Assembly (NCBI RefSeq): GCF_028714775.1
Contig: NZ_JAQTLS010000001.1
Coordinates: 124,001-188,000, forward strand
Source of the DNA: Thiothrix sp.
GTDB lineage: Bacteria; Pseudomonadota; Gammaproteobacteria; Thiotrichales; Thiotrichaceae
Direction of reading: 5' to 3'
Length of the DNA: 64,000 nucleotides
A program made the position numbers and the translations under genes. This document shows positions 1 through 9,878 of this stretch, piece after piece. Position 1 is the first letter of the stretch. Every line of letters starts with the position of its first letter. The notes under the pieces were generated by a model, which was not told the DNA's origin, ran no database searches, and saw nothing but the letters and a program-made list of their open reading frames with translations.

Positions 1-552
1 GAAATAGTTTTCCGCCTGCGTATTCAACTGCCCGTGCTGCACAAATAGCACCATCACGCCCAATGTCCCCAGCAGGAACAGGATGCCGCTACGGGTAGCA
101 CGGGTAATCAGAAAAATGAACAGGACATTGACCCAAAATTCCACCGCTACCGACCAACTGGGGTAATTCCACGTCAGCCCCTGTGGGTTGAGGCCAATAT
201 TGTGCGTCATGGTCAGGTTCTGGATGAAGGTGAACAACGCCCCATCCGGGAACGTGGGCATCGTCCAGTAGATCAGCCAATGCACCAACATAAACATCAG
301 CAAGGTATAGAGGTGCAAGGGATACAAGCGGGCAATACGGTGATTAATAAATTCCAGCGGGGACGCTTGCCTGCCACCATACAGGTAGCGGTGCGACAAG
401 ATAAAACCGCTCAGCACCAAAAAGAAATCCACCGCCAAATAGCCCAAACCGCCGTAGACGTGGAAATACACCACCCATAAAGCCGCCAAACCCCGCAGGG
501 CATCCAACGCCAAGAAACGCTGCCCGCTTACCGAAACCTTTTCCACACACAT
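1..552 (-). CDS. Acyltransferase 3 family membrane protein (partial, C-terminus off the left edge)
   Basis: The reverse strand reads from an ATG at 552 without a stop to base 1, giving the first 184 residues. The N-terminus has the LDALRGLAALWVVYFHVYGG pattern, then AVDFFLVLSGFILSHRY and INHRIARLYPLHLY. These are hallmarks of the OafA/OpgC-type acyltransferase family (about 350-400 residues, about 10 membrane helices), which O-acylates surface polysaccharides or exported glycans. The likely catalytic His lies in VVYFHV. It starts 6 bases after the tmcA stop on the same strand, so it is probably cotranscribed. The acceptor substrate cannot be inferred. Confidence 0.85.
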   Translation of the reverse strand, partial: MCVEKVSVSGQRFLALDALRGLAALWVVYFHVYGGLGYLAVDFFLVLSGFILSHRYLYGGRQASPLEFINHRIARLYPLHLYTLLMFMLVHWLIYWTMPTFPDGALFTFIQNLTMTHNIGLNPQGLTWNYPSWSVAVEFWVNVLFIFLITRATRSGILFLLGTLGVMVLFVQHGQLNTQAENYF

Positions 553-558
553 AACCCT

Positions 559-2085
559 TTAGAACAATGCCTTACCTTTGGCGCTCAACGCCTTGACCTG
601 CACCACGGAACGGCTACCACTCGCCGTATCCTTGCGGAACCCCACCCGCGCCAGCACAAAACCGGCACGTTCCCAAAAGCGCAGCAGCTCAGGGGTCATG
701 GCATAACTGACCCCAATATAATCCGCACCACCTTGGGCAGCGAATTCTACCAGATGTTCCAATAATTGCCCGCCCAATCCCCTGTTTTGTAAGTTTGGGT
801 GGACAGCGATGCGCATTACCCGTTCACACAGCAGTTCTGCCGCGCCGGGAATTTTGGCGTGAAATGTCAGCGTCTGCGGCACGGGATGCCCGTGTGGACG
901 GCGTTTTCCGGCATGGATTGCGGCAGTTAGTTCCGGGTCAAGTCCCCCTTCGCGGGACAACAGGGCGACGGCAACAATCGTGCTTTGCTGTTCAAGGACG
1001 TGGATGGAAATGTCGGGGGCATCAAGCATCTGGCGCAGGTCGGAGGGGCGAGTTTGGTAATGGGCAGTGATCAGTAGGCCAAAGAGTTGGCGTAGGAGGG
1101 GTTCATTTTCTACCAATTCATCGCGGTTTAAATGGTGGTACTCCGCACATCCCCCCCCATCCCCAACCCTTCCCCCGCTAGGGGGGAAGGGGGCAAGATC
1201 GGCATCGAGTAACAGTGTTTGGTTTATGAACTGTTCCAACGGATCATGTTCCGCCCAACGGATCGGTTGGTGCAAACGCAAGGATTGCCAGCCCGGAACC
1301 CGCTCATCCAATGCTTTCTGGAAACGCAACGCAAAGCCGCGCCCGCTCCCCTCATAGCCATGCAAAGTCGTCGAAAATACACAGCGGGGGTAATGTTCCA
1401 GCATTTGCAACAGCAGTGGCACAGGAATCGCCGCCGCTTCATCCACCAGTAACACATCACCTTCCGGCAAGGTTTGCAGCAAATCATCGGGAGCAAAAAA
1501 TTGCGGCGGGTTTGTTGCCGCGTGCTTAAAAACCGTTTCGACAGTAGCGCGGGAAGGCGCGGTCAGCAGCACCCGCTTTCCTGCATCAATCAATTGGCTC
1601 GCCGCCATACCGAGAGCCGCAGACTTGCCACGCCCCCGATCAGCCGTTAAAACCACTGGAACTTCAGATTGCAGAATGCTTTGGACAGCACTGGCTTGAC
1701 TCCCCCCCCCTCGCCCGCTTAGCGGGAGAGGGGGACGGGGGGTGAGGGTTTTCAACATCCGCACAAACCGCCCCAAAAACCTTCCCCGCACATCCGCCGC
1801 CGTATATGGATACGGTAAAAACCGCCGGTAATCCGGGTCAGCGAACCCTGCCCAGTCGTCCAACGGCGGAGTAAGCAGGAACAACGTCCCGCCCCCACGC
1901 AAAGTCCCGCTGACCGCCGCGAAGGCATTCACATCAAAACCGCTGTGGGCATCGAACACGAGCGCAGCGCATTCTTGCCCCAGCAAGGTATGTGTTTTTT
2001 TGGCAGGTAACGCCCCCGCCACCTCCGCCGTGGTAATCCAGAAAGTGTCCGAACCCGCAGGCAGCAGGCATTGCACCCGCTGCAA
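559..2085 (-). CDS. tmcA: tRNA(Met) cytidine acetyltransferase TmcA, short form
   Basis: TmcA makes N4-acetylcytidine at the wobble base of elongator tRNA-Met using ATP and acetyl-CoA. Visible landmarks match E. coli TmcA in order: HSGFDVNAFAAVSGTL (N-terminal domain), the P-loop TADRGRGKSAALGMAAS, LLVDEAAAIP (Walker B), LHGYEGSGRGF, QPIRWA, and the GNAT part MRIAVHPNLQNRGLGGQLLE. The protein is 508 residues against about 670 in E. coli and stops just after the GNAT domain, so the usual C-terminal tRNA-binding domain is missing. Two proline/glycine-rich stretches (coded near 1150-1195 and 1701-1748) are in-frame palindromic repeats. The start used is TTG at 2085; an upstream CTG is possible. 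Confidence 0.88.
   Translation of the reverse strand: MQRVQCLLPAGSDTFWITTAEVAGALPAKKTHTLLGQECAALVFDAHSGFDVNAFAAVSGTLRGGGTLFLLTPPLDDWAGFADPDYRRFLPYPYTAADVRGRFLGRFVRMLKTLTPRPPLPLSGRGGGSQASAVQSILQSEVPVVLTADRGRGKSAALGMAASQLIDAGKRVLLTAPSRATVETVFKHAATNPPQFFAPDDLLQTLPEGDVLLVDEAAAIPVPLLLQMLEHYPRCVFSTTLHGYEGSGRGFALRFQKALDERVPGWQSLRLHQPIRWAEHDPLEQFINQTLLLDADLAPFPPSGGRVGDGGGCAEYHHLNRDELVENEPLLRQLFGLLITAHYQTRPSDLRQMLDAPDISIHVLEQQSTIVAVALLSREGGLDPELTAAIHAGKRRPHGHPVPQTLTFHAKIPGAAELLCERVMRIAVHPNLQNRGLGGQLLEHLVEFAAQGGADYIGVSYAMTPELLRFWERAGFVLARVGFRKDTASGSRSVVQVKALSAKGKALF
1150..1195. repeat. GC-rich palindromic repeat inserted in frame in tmcA (copy 1)
   Basis: A C-run followed by CCCTTCCCCC, the spacer GCTA, and GGGGGGAAGGGGG forms a strong inverted repeat. 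It keeps the tmcA frame open and codes a Pro/Gly-rich loop between the helicase and GNAT parts that E. coli TmcA lacks. It resembles the short dispersed CTCCCC/GGGGAG palindromes common in proteobacterial genomes. Confidence 0.6.
1701..1748. repeat. GC-rich palindromic repeat inserted in frame in tmcA (copy 2)
   Basis: A run of C followed by TCGCCCGCTTAGCGGGAGAG and a G-rich tail forms the same kind of palindrome as copy 1. On the coding strand it specifies a TPRPPLPLSGRGGG segment just upstream of the TmcA P-loop, again without breaking the frame. Confidence 0.6.
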
Positions 2086-2135
2086 ACATTCCGCCTGCGA
2101 ACCGGCAATGACCTCCAGTTTACGCGGCAGGTTGC

Positions 2136-4123
<1,988 letters not shown>

Positions 4124-4184
4124 GGTGTCATAAAACTGTATTGTTACCAGCCAAAGACTATACCTGAAAAGGGTGCAATACATC

Positions 4185-4436
4185 ATGTCCCGTATTCTTT
4201 TTATCCTTGTTTTGCTGCTAGTCGGGTTTCTTCTGCTAAAATCGCATCAGCGCAAGAAACATTTGCAACAACAACATAAACAACAGAAATCTTCGTCCGG
4301 TCGAATCCTAAAAAATACCCGCGTGCTACGTTGCCAGCACTGCGGCTTACATGTACCGGAAGACGAAGCCATTTCCCAGGGGGGAAAACACTTTTGCAGC
4401 CTGGAACACGCGAAACAACATTTGACCAAAAGCTAG
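4185..4436 (+). CDS. Small membrane protein with C-terminal Cys cluster (PP0621-like)
   Basis: About 83 residues from the ATG at 4185 (a GTG at 4173 is in frame but gives a poorer N-terminus). One N-terminal hydrophobic helix (SRILFILVLLLVGFLLL) is followed by a basic, Gln-rich linker and a small CQHCGLHVPEDEA...FCSLEH domain that looks like a zinc knuckle. This matches the PP0621 family, which is usually found just upstream of pilS in gammaproteobacteria. Its 3' end overlaps the start region of pilS in another frame. Function unknown. Confidence 0.8.
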   Translation: MSRILFILVLLLVGFLLLKSHQRKKHLQQQHKQQKSSSGRILKNTRVLRCQHCGLHVPEDEAISQGGKHFCSLEHAKQHLTKS

Positions 4437-6022
4437 TCCCTGTATTCCTGCACGAAGACCCGTGGAACCTACTGCGCCTCTATCACGTCTACCGCCTGAC
4501 CCTTGCCGGGGCATTGCTGGTGGCGCTGGTGATGGAACATGGGCAAGTACGGCTGGGGGAATACCAACCGGAAATGTTCCAGTGGTTAACGGGCACTTAC
4601 CTGTTCATTGCCGTTCTCAGCAACCTGTCGTCTTATTTCCAATGGCCGGATTTGTCGGTGCAAACGGTCTTTTTCGTGCTGCTGGACATCGCCATCCTGC
4701 TCGGGCTGATCTATTCCAGCGGTGGGATTGAAGGCGGCTTCGGCATCTTGCTGCTGATCCCGATCCTGATCCCCTACCTTGGCAACCCCGGTCACGTTTC
4801 ACTGATGCTGGCGGCCTTAACGGGCATGACGCTGGTTGCCATGCAAATCTGGTTGCAGTCCAAAGGCGTGGCGGAGCAAGTCAGTGTCATGCACGGCGGG
4901 CTGATTGCCTTGTTCATCATGCTGGTCAGTTGGGCGAGCAACCGTTGGATACGCAAAGCCAGCGCGATGGCCTCCCTTGCCCAACGGCGCGGCATCGACC
5001 TTGCCAATATGTCGCAACTCAACCAGTCGATCCTTGACCGGCTGGAATCCGGCATTCTGGTGGTGGAAGGTTCCGGCGCAATCCGCCACATGAACCAAGC
5101 TGCGTGGGATATGCTCGGCCAACCCGGCAACTGGCGCAGCAAACCCTTGCAGCAATTCGCCCCGGAACTCGACCAGCACTTGCAGCATTGGTTACATAAA
5201 GTCAGCCCACGCCTCGCCAGTTTCGACATCCGCCACCAAGGGACTACCGAAGTGCGGGCGCGTTTCTCACAATTGGGCACGCAAGCCCGCCGCGCCACCA
5301 TGATCAATCTGGAAGACACCACCGAGCAGCGCGAAAAATTACAAAGCGTAAAACTGGCATCCCTAGGCCAATTGACCGCCAGCATTGCCCACGAAATCCG
5401 TAATCCATTGGGGGCCATCAGCCATGCTGCCCAATTGCTCACGGAATCGCAAAATATGGACAAGGCCGACACGCGCCTGTTACAGATCATCCAGTCCAAT
5501 GCGCGGCGCATGAATTTGACCATCGAAAGCGTGCTCAACCTTTCCCGCAAGAAAACACCCAACCGCGAACGCTTGGCACTCAAGCTATGGCTGCATGAAT
5601 TCCGCAAAGACTTCATCCTGCAAAACAAATTGCGCGAAGAGCAAGTTAGCCTATTCATCGAACCTGCCGACACCGTGATTGAATTTGACCCCGCACACTT
5701 GCACCAAATTATCTGGAACCTGTGCCGCAATGCGCTCAAGTATGCCCACGATGACCCGCGCAAGCTGCAATTGGACATTCAAGGCGGCAACCCCACCCAT
5801 ACCCGTGACATCATGCTCAACATCATCGACAATGGGCGAGGTATGACAGAAGCACAACGCCAGCGCCTATTTGAGCCATTTTTCACCACCAGTACCCAAG
5901 GCACAGGGCTGGGTTTGTTCATGTCGCGGGAATTGTGCCTAAGCAATGGCGCAAGCCTCGAATACGTTGCCCTGCCGAGCGGGGGAAGCTGCTTCCGCAT
6001 CGTTTTCTCGCGCAACCGCTAA
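4394..6022 (+). CDS. pilS: Sensor histidine kinase PilS
   Basis: Membrane sensor kinase for type IV pilus expression, partner of PilR. It has several N-terminal hydrophobic segments (about residues 30-170), a PAS-like region with SGILVVEGSGAIRHMN, the phospho-acceptor His in SIAHEIRNPLGAISHAAQLL, the N box NLCRNALKYA and the G boxes DNGRGM and GTGLGLF. The start is uncertain: the frame is open from TTG 4331, and TTG 4394 is used here. No ATG precedes the DPWNLLRLYHVYRL region that begins the conserved part. It lies 21 bases before pilR. Confidence 0.9.
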   Translation: MQPGTRETTFDQKLVPVFLHEDPWNLLRLYHVYRLTLAGALLVALVMEHGQVRLGEYQPEMFQWLTGTYLFIAVLSNLSSYFQWPDLSVQTVFFVLLDIAILLGLIYSSGGIEGGFGILLLIPILIPYLGNPGHVSLMLAALTGMTLVAMQIWLQSKGVAEQVSVMHGGLIALFIMLVSWASNRWIRKASAMASLAQRRGIDLANMSQLNQSILDRLESGILVVEGSGAIRHMNQAAWDMLGQPGNWRSKPLQQFAPELDQHLQHWLHKVSPRLASFDIRHQGTTEVRARFSQLGTQARRATMINLEDTTEQREKLQSVKLASLGQLTASIAHEIRNPLGAISHAAQLLTESQNMDKADTRLLQIIQSNARRMNLTIESVLNLSRKKTPNRERLALKLWLHEFRKDFILQNKLREEQVSLFIEPADTVIEFDPAHLHQIIWNLCRNALKYAHDDPRKLQLDIQGGNPTHTRDIMLNIIDNGRGMTEAQRQRLFEPFFTTSTQGTGLGLFMSRELCLSNGASLEYVALPSGGSCFRIVFSRNR

Positions 6023-6043
6023 TGGATAACAAAAAGTAACAAC

Positions 6044-7465
6044 ATGACCGAACAAACTGTACTGATCATCGACGACGAACCAGACATCCGCGAACTGCTG
6101 GAAATTACCCTGTTGCGCATGGGGCTGGATACCGTCACCGCAGGCAACGTACAGGATGCGCTGAGCAAAATCGAAGAATACCAGCCGAACCTGTGCCTGA
6201 CCGACATGAAGCTACCGGACGGCAACGGCATTGACATCGTGCGTTACCTGCAAAAAAAATACCCGCATATTCCTGTCGCTGTAATCACCGCGTTCGGCAG
6301 CATGGATACCGCCGTGGAAGCGCTCAAAGCTGGGGCGTATGATTTTGTTTCCAAACCCGTTGACCTGCCCAAACTGCGCGAACTCATCCAAACGGCACTG
6401 AAACTTTCCGCCAGCCGGGGCAACAAACACGCCTCCAGCGACAATAGCGATGATCCCCACGGCAACAGCATCCTCGGACATTCGCCCGCGATGCAGCAAC
6501 TCAAAGGAACCATCAGCAAACTCGCCCGCAGCCAAGCGCCGGTTTACATCCACGGTGAATCTGGCAGCGGTAAGGAACTGGTGGCACACCAAATCCACCT
6601 GCAAGGTTCCCGCTCTAAAGGCCCGTTCATCCCAGTCAACTGCGGCGCAATTCCTGAAACCCTGATGGAAAGCGAATTCTTTGGGCACAAGAAAGGCAGC
6701 TTTACCGGCGCGGTCGTCGACAAACAAGGGCTGTTCCAAGCTGCCCACCGGGGCACGCTGTTTCTGGATGAAGTCGCCGACCTGCCGCTGACCATGCAGG
6801 TGAAATTACTGCGTGCCATCCAAGAAGGCGCAGTCAAACCCGTCGGTGGCTTGGAAGAAATCCCGGTGGATGTGCGCATCCTCAGCGCCACCCACAAAAG
6901 CCTCGAACACGAAGTCGCTGCCGGGCATTTCCGCCAAGACTTGTATTACCGCTTGAACGTTATCAAGTTGAAAGTGCCCCCCTTGCGCGAACGCCAAGAC
7001 GACATCTTGTTGCTCGCTGACTTTTTCCTGCAAAAGATTGCCGAGCGCTGGCAAATGCCGCCGATCCGCCTATCCGTTGCAGCTCGCGGGGAATTACAGG
7101 CATACAGCTTCCCCGGCAATGTGCGCGAACTGGAAAATGTGCTGGAACGGGCAAGTACACTTTGCGACAACAACACCATCCAACCTGACGACTTACAGCT
7201 ATCGGCAACGTCGCAAACGGCTCCGGTTCCGCCCCCGCTAAGTATTCCCCAATGGGCGGGTGAAGCCCCCGAAGTGGACAAAATTCCCACCGTTACCGAC
7301 AAATTGCCCGCGTGGAACCCAATTAACGAAGACGAAGAACGCAACCTGATCGTGCGGGCGCTGGAACAAACCCGCTGGAACCGGACGAAAGCGGCGGAAT
7401 TGCTCGGCATGACGTTCCGGCAATTGCGTTACCGGATCCAAAAATACGGGCTGGATGAAGGGTAA
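6044..7465 (+). CDS. pilR: Sigma54-dependent response regulator PilR
   Basis: NtrC-family activator (473 residues). The receiver domain has the acidic pair IIDDEPD and phospho-acceptor D54 in LTDMKLPDG. The AAA+ domain has Walker A GESGSGKE, the sigma54-contact loop written GSFTGA (the usual form is GAFTGA), and Walker B GTLFLDEVADLP. The C-terminal Fis-type helix-turn-helix is NRTKAAELLGMTFRQLRYRI. With PilS it activates pilA-type promoters through RpoN; no pilin gene is in the window. The Ser variant of the loop is also seen in other functional family members. Confidence 0.93.
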   Translation: MTEQTVLIIDDEPDIRELLEITLLRMGLDTVTAGNVQDALSKIEEYQPNLCLTDMKLPDGNGIDIVRYLQKKYPHIPVAVITAFGSMDTAVEALKAGAYDFVSKPVDLPKLRELIQTALKLSASRGNKHASSDNSDDPHGNSILGHSPAMQQLKGTISKLARSQAPVYIHGESGSGKELVAHQIHLQGSRSKGPFIPVNCGAIPETLMESEFFGHKKGSFTGAVVDKQGLFQAAHRGTLFLDEVADLPLTMQVKLLRAIQEGAVKPVGGLEEIPVDVRILSATHKSLEHEVAAGHFRQDLYYRLNVIKLKVPPLRERQDDILLLADFFLQKIAERWQMPPIRLSVAARGELQAYSFPGNVRELENVLERASTLCDNNTIQPDDLQLSATSQTAPVPPPLSIPQWAGEAPEVDKIPTVTDKLPAWNPINEDEERNLIVRALEQTRWNRTKAAELLGMTFRQLRYRIQKYGLDEG

Positions 7466-7485
7466 ACCGGATACGCAAAAAGCTG

Positions 7486-7513
7486 TTGACAACTGTTGTT
7501 TTTACGCTACACT
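7486..7513 (+). promoter_or_regulatory. Sigma70-type promoter for the rtcB unit
   Basis: TTGACA at 7486-7491 (perfect -35) and TACACT at 7508-7513 (4/6 match to the -10) with a 16-base spacer. Transcription would start near 7520 and give a leader of about 190 bases before rtcB. Confidence 0.6.
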
Positions 7514-7553
7514 TTTCCACCATCATCAACCTTATTTTACGGAGACACTGACC

Positions 7554-7592
7554 ATGCTGAATAAACATAGACGGAGCAATTCAATTAACTAG
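7554..7592 (+). CDS. Possible 12-codon leader peptide upstream of rtcB
   Basis: ATG at 7554 reads MLNKHRRSNSIN and stops with TAG at 7590-7592. A GGAG at 7541-7544 sits 9 bases before the ATG. That GGAG is inside the first pairing arm, and the stop codon touches the second arm, so translation would melt or mask both. This is inferred from layout only; 12-codon ORFs also occur by chance. Confidence 0.35.
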   Translation: MLNKHRRSNSIN

Positions 7593-7669
7593 TGTCTCCC
7601 GCACTGTGCCGGGAGACTGATTTTCAGTCATCCGGTGGAGGAATGCGGCGCTTCGTTTGCAGCATGTCG

Positions 7670-7708
7670 AAAACCCCGGATGGCCTAAAAAACCAACGGG
7701 GTTTTTTT
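7670..7708 (+). terminator. Intrinsic terminator / RBS-sequestering hairpin abutting the rtcB start
   Basis: AAAACCCCG (7670-7678) pairs with CGGGGTTTT (7697-7705), with an inner TGG/CCA helix, and is followed by T's from 7702 to 7708. The rtcB ATG begins at the next base (7709). The GGGG of the right arm is also the only plausible Shine-Dalgarno for rtcB, so the hairpin could act on transcription, translation or both. Confidence 0.7.
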
Positions 7709-8911
7709 ATGCCTATCAGTTTTATGCTCAATAAGGGCAAAGTGCCGGTCAAGATTTTTACCGACGATGTGGACAGTGCTTCCCTCACGCAATTAGGAAA
7801 CCTGTCGCAACTGCCCTTTATCCATTCCCACATTGCAGCGATGCCGGATGTTCATCATGGCATTGGCGCAACTGTGGGTTCAGTCATTCCAACACGCGGG
7901 GCGATTATCCCGGCGGCGGTGGGTGTGGATATCGGTTGCGGGATGAATGCGGTGCGCTTGTCCCTCAAGGCCAGCGATTTGCCGGATAACCTGTACAACA
8001 TCCGCAGTGCAATTGAAAAACGTGTGCCGACGGGTTTCGATGAACACCTCCGCCCCAGCATCCAAGGCGCTACCTTGAAAAACATGGAAACGCATCTGGA
8101 TGTGATTACCGACAAGCATCCCGGCTTGGTGAAAATGCTGAAAAACTTTCACCATCAATGGGGAAAGCAACTCGGCACACTCGGCGGCGGCAACCATTTC
8201 ATCGAACTGTGTATCGACGAAAGTGATGACGTGTGGGTGATGCTGCATTCCGGTAGCCGGGGTGTCGGCAATGCCATCGGGCGTTATTTCATCGAAAAGG
8301 CCAAAAAGGATGTGGGTCGGGAACTGGGTCAACTCCCTGACAAGGACTTGGCCTATTTCACCGAAGGCACAAAACATTTCGACGACTATGTGGAAGCGGT
8401 CGGTTGGGCGCAGGATTACGCCATGATCAACCGCCGCGAAATGATGCGCTTGGTGTTGGATGCCTTGCAAGCCAGCAAAGCCTTGCCTGCTTTCACCACC
8501 ACCCGCGAAGCGATCAACTGCCACCACAATTACGTGCAAAAGGAAACGCACTTTGGCGCGGAAGTTTATTTGACCCGCAAGGGTGCGATCAGTGCGCAGC
8601 AAGGCCAGTTAGGGATTATTCCCGGTAGCATGGGTGCGAAATCGTACATCGTGCGTGGCTTGGGTAATGCGCAATCATTCTGCTCATGTTCGCACGGGGC
8701 GGGGCGGCGCATGAGCCGCTCTGAGGCTAAACGGCGTTTCAATACCTTGGATTTGGAAGCCCAAACCAAAGGCATCGAATGCCGCAAGGATAAAGGTGTG
8801 GTCGATGAAATTCCCGGCGCGTACAAGGACATCGACGTGGTAATGCAGAACCAGAGTGATCTGGTTGAGGTCGTACATACATTGCGCCAAGTGATTTGCG
8901 TGAAAGGTTAA
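7709..8911 (+). CDS. rtcB: RNA-splicing ligase RtcB (3'-phosphate/5'-OH RNA ligase)
   Basis: GTP- and Mn-dependent ligase that joins 2',3'-cyclic-phosphate or 3'-phosphate RNA ends to 5'-OH ends, as in repair of cleaved tRNA and rRNA. About 400 residues, collinear with E. coli RtcB: MPDVHHGIGATVGSVIPT, AAVGVDIGCGMNAVR, LGTLGGGNHFIE, MLHSGSRGVGNAIG, INCHHNYVQKE and the guanylylated His in FCSCSHGAGRRMSRSEAK. The frame opens further upstream, but similarity starts at MPISFMLNKGKVPVK, so ATG 7709 is chosen. No RtcA or RtcR is next to it. It leads a unit with the genes at 8925 and 9853. Confidence 0.95.
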   Translation: MPISFMLNKGKVPVKIFTDDVDSASLTQLGNLSQLPFIHSHIAAMPDVHHGIGATVGSVIPTRGAIIPAAVGVDIGCGMNAVRLSLKASDLPDNLYNIRSAIEKRVPTGFDEHLRPSIQGATLKNMETHLDVITDKHPGLVKMLKNFHHQWGKQLGTLGGGNHFIELCIDESDDVWVMLHSGSRGVGNAIGRYFIEKAKKDVGRELGQLPDKDLAYFTEGTKHFDDYVEAVGWAQDYAMINRREMMRLVLDALQASKALPAFTTTREAINCHHNYVQKETHFGAEVYLTRKGAISAQQGQLGIIPGSMGAKSYIVRGLGNAQSFCSCSHGAGRRMSRSEAKRRFNTLDLEAQTKGIECRKDKGVVDEIPGAYKDIDVVMQNQSDLVEVVHTLRQVICVKG

Positions 8912-8924
8912 ACGGAGGTGAAAC

Positions 8925-9878
8925 ATGGAAAAAACACAAGTTGAACTGATCCGCGAGTGCCTGAGCGGTAGCCGCACGGTGTTCCGTTACGCGCCTGACA
9001 GCTATGCCCTGCAACTGCTCAAGGACTACATCGGCAACGGTATGGGGGTGGCGGCTTTGCGCCGTTCCCCTTACGCCCGCTTGCTGACTAAGCCGATTGT
9101 GATGGAAGCACTGGCGCTGGCGAGCGCGGGTGTGCTGGAACCGTGGCATCTGGAGGCAGTGCTGGCGCAATACCGCGACCACAAGCCGCTCAATTTCATC
9201 CTCACGCTGGATGAGTGGGGCACGGAGGACAAGGGTGACCGCCACTGGAAGCAGATTTGCCGCACCGGTTACGACCTAGTGCTGCAACTCAACTTCGCCA
9301 GCGACCACCAGCAGCACTTCAAGACGCTGATCAAGACCGATGAAGTCGCACCGTTTTCCTACCACGGACACCCGGTACGCAAAGATGGCGGGCTGGAAAC
9401 GCTGGCGTGGGCGCGGATCGACCTCGATTTCGCCAGCAATCAGGCATTGATCGAAGAAATCCAGTCCGACTGGGTGAAAGGTGCGGCAGATCAGGATAAA
9501 AACTGGGATTACGGCGCGGAGAATATGCAGCAGTACCGCCAGGTGTTACGCCCTTACGCACGGGTATGGGATGAGGCTATCTTGACCGCTGCACTGTGTT
9601 TCATCCGTCGGGAACTCGGCATCCGTGACGTGTTCTATCACAGCTTCGATACCGGCAACCGCCTCAAAGGTATCGAGCGTTATTACCACTACGGCAAGCC
9701 ACCGCGTTACCTATACACGGAACTGCCGAAAAAATTTTGCTTCGCCAAAACCAGCGAAGCACCGGACTTTTTGAAACCTGTCCGGTATCTGCATTACCTG
9801 CAACGGCACGGTAAGGCGCAATGGTTCAAACTGCCAACACAGGAGAAATCTCATGGCAAAAAACAAGCAGCGGCGTAG
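8925..9878 (+). CDS. Unrecognised protein cotranscribed with rtcB
   Basis: 317 residues, soluble, no signal peptide or membrane helix, starting 13 bases after rtcB with a good AGGTG ribosome site. I do not recognise the family. One stretch, QALIEEIQSDWVKGAADQDK, recalls from memory the IEEIQSDWHQ motif of domains in phage and plasmid polyvalent proteins. The following region (WDEAILTAALCFIRRELGIRD, then LKGIERYYHYGKPPRYLY) has the same general order as those domains. The similarity is too weak to assign a reaction. Context suggests a role linked to RNA repair or ribosome stress. The C-terminus ends in a basic KSHGKKQAAA tail overlapping the next ORF. Confidence 0.8.
   Translation: MEKTQVELIRECLSGSRTVFRYAPDSYALQLLKDYIGNGMGVAALRRSPYARLLTKPIVMEALALASAGVLEPWHLEAVLAQYRDHKPLNFILTLDEWGTEDKGDRHWKQICRTGYDLVLQLNFASDHQQHFKTLIKTDEVAPFSYHGHPVRKDGGLETLAWARIDLDFASNQALIEEIQSDWVKGAADQDKNWDYGAENMQQYRQVLRPYARVWDEAILTAALCFIRRELGIRDVFYHSFDTGNRLKGIERYYHYGKPPRYLYTELPKKFCFAKTSEAPDFLKPVRYLHYLQRHGKAQWFKLPTQEKSHGKKQAAA

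Larger units (their letters stand above)
7541..7708 (+). promoter_or_regulatory. Structured rtcB 5' leader with mutually exclusive hairpins (putative attenuator)
   Basis: Several exact complements compete for the same bases. GGAGACACT (7541-7549) pairs perfectly with AGTGTCTCC (7591-7599). Part of that second arm, GTCTCCCG (7594-7601), instead pairs perfectly with CGGGAGAC (7610-7617). Further on, 7627-7635 (GTCATCCGG) pairs with 7676-7684 (CCGGATGGC, one G-T wobble), and that right arm overlaps the left arm of the terminator 7670-7678. This two-stage switch layout is typical of attenuators and riboswitches. I do not recognise it as a known riboswitch class. Confidence 0.55.

Noticed and set aside
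4124-4186. N-terminal extension of NadE to the ATG at 4186
   Set aside because: Adds residues unlike the family and overlaps the start of the divergent PP0621-like gene; the GTG at 4123 gives the normal length.
4792-5778. 328-codon minus-strand open frame opposite pilS
   Set aside because: Composition of an antisense shadow; PilS motifs are unambiguous on the plus strand.
7594-7624. Hairpin GTCTCCCG/CGGGAGAC plus TGATTTT as an intrinsic terminator by itself
   Set aside because: The T-tract is weak and interrupted; better read as a switch element of the leader.
7592-7708. Upstream extension of the rtcB frame to 7592
   Set aside because: It would translate through the leader hairpins and terminator; similarity to RtcB begins at the ATG at 7709.
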